Source: Bradyrhizobium sp. ORS 278 (GTDB lineage: Bacteria > Pseudomonadota > Alphaproteobacteria > Rhizobiales > Xanthobacteraceae). Taken from it: a stretch of DNA of 64,000 nucleotides. Positions 62,980 to 64,000 of the stretch are shown in pieces. Made by a program: the position numbers and the translations under genes. How positions within the stretch are numbered: position 1 is the first letter of the stretch; every line of letters starts with the position of its first letter. The stretch covers positions 1,798,001 to 1,862,000 of the forward strand of contig NC_009445.1 in NCBI RefSeq assembly GCF_000026145.1. The letters run 5' to 3'. Below the pieces are notes generated by a model. That model was given only the letters and a program-made list of their open reading frames with translations, searched no databases and was not told the origin of the DNA.

Positions 62980-64000
62980 ATGAGCACGACGCCGATCTGG
63001 ATCAAGGACCCGCTCGCCCTCCTGGCCGAAGACGCCGCGCGCGGCATCGTCGTCAAGGACGGCCGCATCGTCGAGCTGGTGGCCGCGGGGAAGGAGCCGG
63101 CGACCGAGGGCGCCGTCGCGTTCGATGCCAGCGCCCATGTCGTCATCCCCGGGTTGATCAACACGCATCATCATTTCTACCAGACGCTGACCCGCGCGCT
63201 GCCCGCGGCGATGGACCGTGAGCTGTTCCCGTGGCTGAAGGCGCTGTATCCGATCTGGGCAAAGCTGACGCCGGAGTCGCTGGATGCGGCGGTGACGCTC
63301 GCGATGGCCGAGCTGATGCTGTCGGGCTGCACCACCACGACCGATCATCACTACGTCTTCCCGGCCGGCCTCGAGGATGCCGTCGGCATCGAAGTCGCCG
63401 CGGCGAAGCGGCTCGGCATCCGCGTGCTGCTGACGCGTGGCTCGATGAACCTGTCGGAGCGCGATGGCGGGCTGCCGCCGGACAGCGTGGTGCAGGACGA
63501 GGACACGATCCTCGCCGACAGCGCGCGCGTGGTCGCGACCTATCACGAGCGCGGGCCCGATGCGATGGTGCAGATCGCGCTGGCGCCATGTTCGCCGTTC
63601 TCGGTGACGGGCTCGCTGATGCAGAAGACCGCCGCGCTCGCCGACAAGCTCGACGTGCGGCTGCACACGCATCTGGCGGAGACCGAGGACGAGAACCGCT
63701 TCTGCGAGCAGATGTTCGGCTGCCGTCCGCTGGATTACCTCGAGCAGAACGGCTGGCTCGGCCCGCGCACCTGGCTCGCGCACGGCATCTTCTTCAACGC
63801 TGACGAAATGAAGCGGCTCGGCAAGGCCAAGACCACGATCAGCCATTGCGCCTGTTCCAACCAGCTGCTCGCGTCCGGCTGCTGCCCGGTCTGCGAGATG
63901 GAGGAGGCCGGCGTCGGCATCGGCCTCGGCGTCGACGGCTCGGCGTCGAACGACGGCTCCAATCTGATGCAGGAGGTGCGCGCCGCGTTCCTCTTGCAGC
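62980..64000 (+). CDS. 8-oxoguanine deaminase / amidohydrolase, 3' end outside the window
   Basis: An open frame of at least 340 codons, cut by the window end. It is an amidohydrolase-superfamily metal enzyme: metal ligands in PGLINTHHHFYQ near residue 62, LHTHLAETEDENRF near residue 228, AHGIFFN near residue 267, and the SHCACSNQLLASG and GVDGSASNDGSN segments typical of 8-oxoguanine deaminase and close to guanine/hydroxyatrazine hydrolases. It would convert 8-oxoguanine to urate, which PuuD could use. The ATG follows GCGAGACGAG. Confidence 0.88.
   Translation, partial: MSTTPIWIKDPLALLAEDAARGIVVKDGRIVELVAAGKEPATEGAVAFDASAHVVIPGLINTHHHFYQTLTRALPAAMDRELFPWLKALYPIWAKLTPESLDAAVTLAMAELMLSGCTTTTDHHYVFPAGLEDAVGIEVAAAKRLGIRVLLTRGSMNLSERDGGLPPDSVVQDEDTILADSARVVATYHERGPDAMVQIALAPCSPFSVTGSLMQKTAALADKLDVRLHTHLAETEDENRFCEQMFGCRPLDYLEQNGWLGPRTWLAHGIFFNADEMKRLGKAKTTISHCACSNQLLASGCCPVCEMEEAGVGIGLGVDGSASNDGSNLMQEVRAAFLLQ

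Overview
The window is GC-rich, densely coding DNA with no rRNA, tRNA, CRISPR array or transposase that I could recognise. Gene content and order (hupUV, hupSLCDFGHIJK, hypABFCDE, hoxA, then hupT), two sigma-54 promoters in the hydrogenase cluster, and the style of short dispersed inverted repeats point to a Bradyrhizobium-like alphaproteobacterium. The genus is an inference.

Region 1 (1-20490) is a hydrogen-uptake locus: a nickel permease (hupN), an H2-sensing regulatory hydrogenase (hupUV), the membrane-bound uptake hydrogenase with its cytochrome b (hupSLC), maturation genes (hupDFGHIJK, hypABFCDE), and the regulators hoxA and hupT. HupU/HupV sense H2, HupT is the kinase, and HoxA is a sigma-54 activator that should act at the -24/-12 promoters before hupS and, unexpectedly, before hupG. 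HupS carries the six-cysteine signature of oxygen-tolerant hydrogenases.

Region 2 (20500-38990) starts with an FNT channel gene and then holds what looks like one catabolic regulon: two tandem GntR/FCD regulators, a periplasmic PCuAC-like protein, a PQQ alcohol dehydrogenase with a lanthanide-type Asp-x-Asp site, a cytochrome c, a secreted unknown, an isolated pqqA, a two-subunit molybdenum aldehyde dehydrogenase, a TRAP transporter, an acyl-CoA synthetase, an AEC permease, a ThDP-dependent lyase-like enzyme and an MHS transporter. A 41-bp promoter/operator occurs twice, once before the PCuAC/PQQ genes and once before the TRAP genes, and ties the two halves together. An alcohol-to-acid-to-acyl-CoA route is inferred.

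Region 3 (39138-46085) encodes a cytochrome bo3-type quinol oxidase (cyoABCD), a SURF1 protein and a RegB/RegA-like redox two-component pair. Region 4 (46098-54715) has a DUF2130 protein, an RND pump with two tandem membrane-fusion proteins and a divergent TetR regulator, and two small genes of unknown function.

Region 5 (54716-64000) contains a 1.2-kb gene-free stretch full of dispersed repeats and then purine catabolism: urate hydroxylase PuuD, an NCS2 permease, a fused xanthine-dehydrogenase-type enzyme with its FAD subunit, and the start of an 8-oxoguanine deaminase gene that runs off the window.
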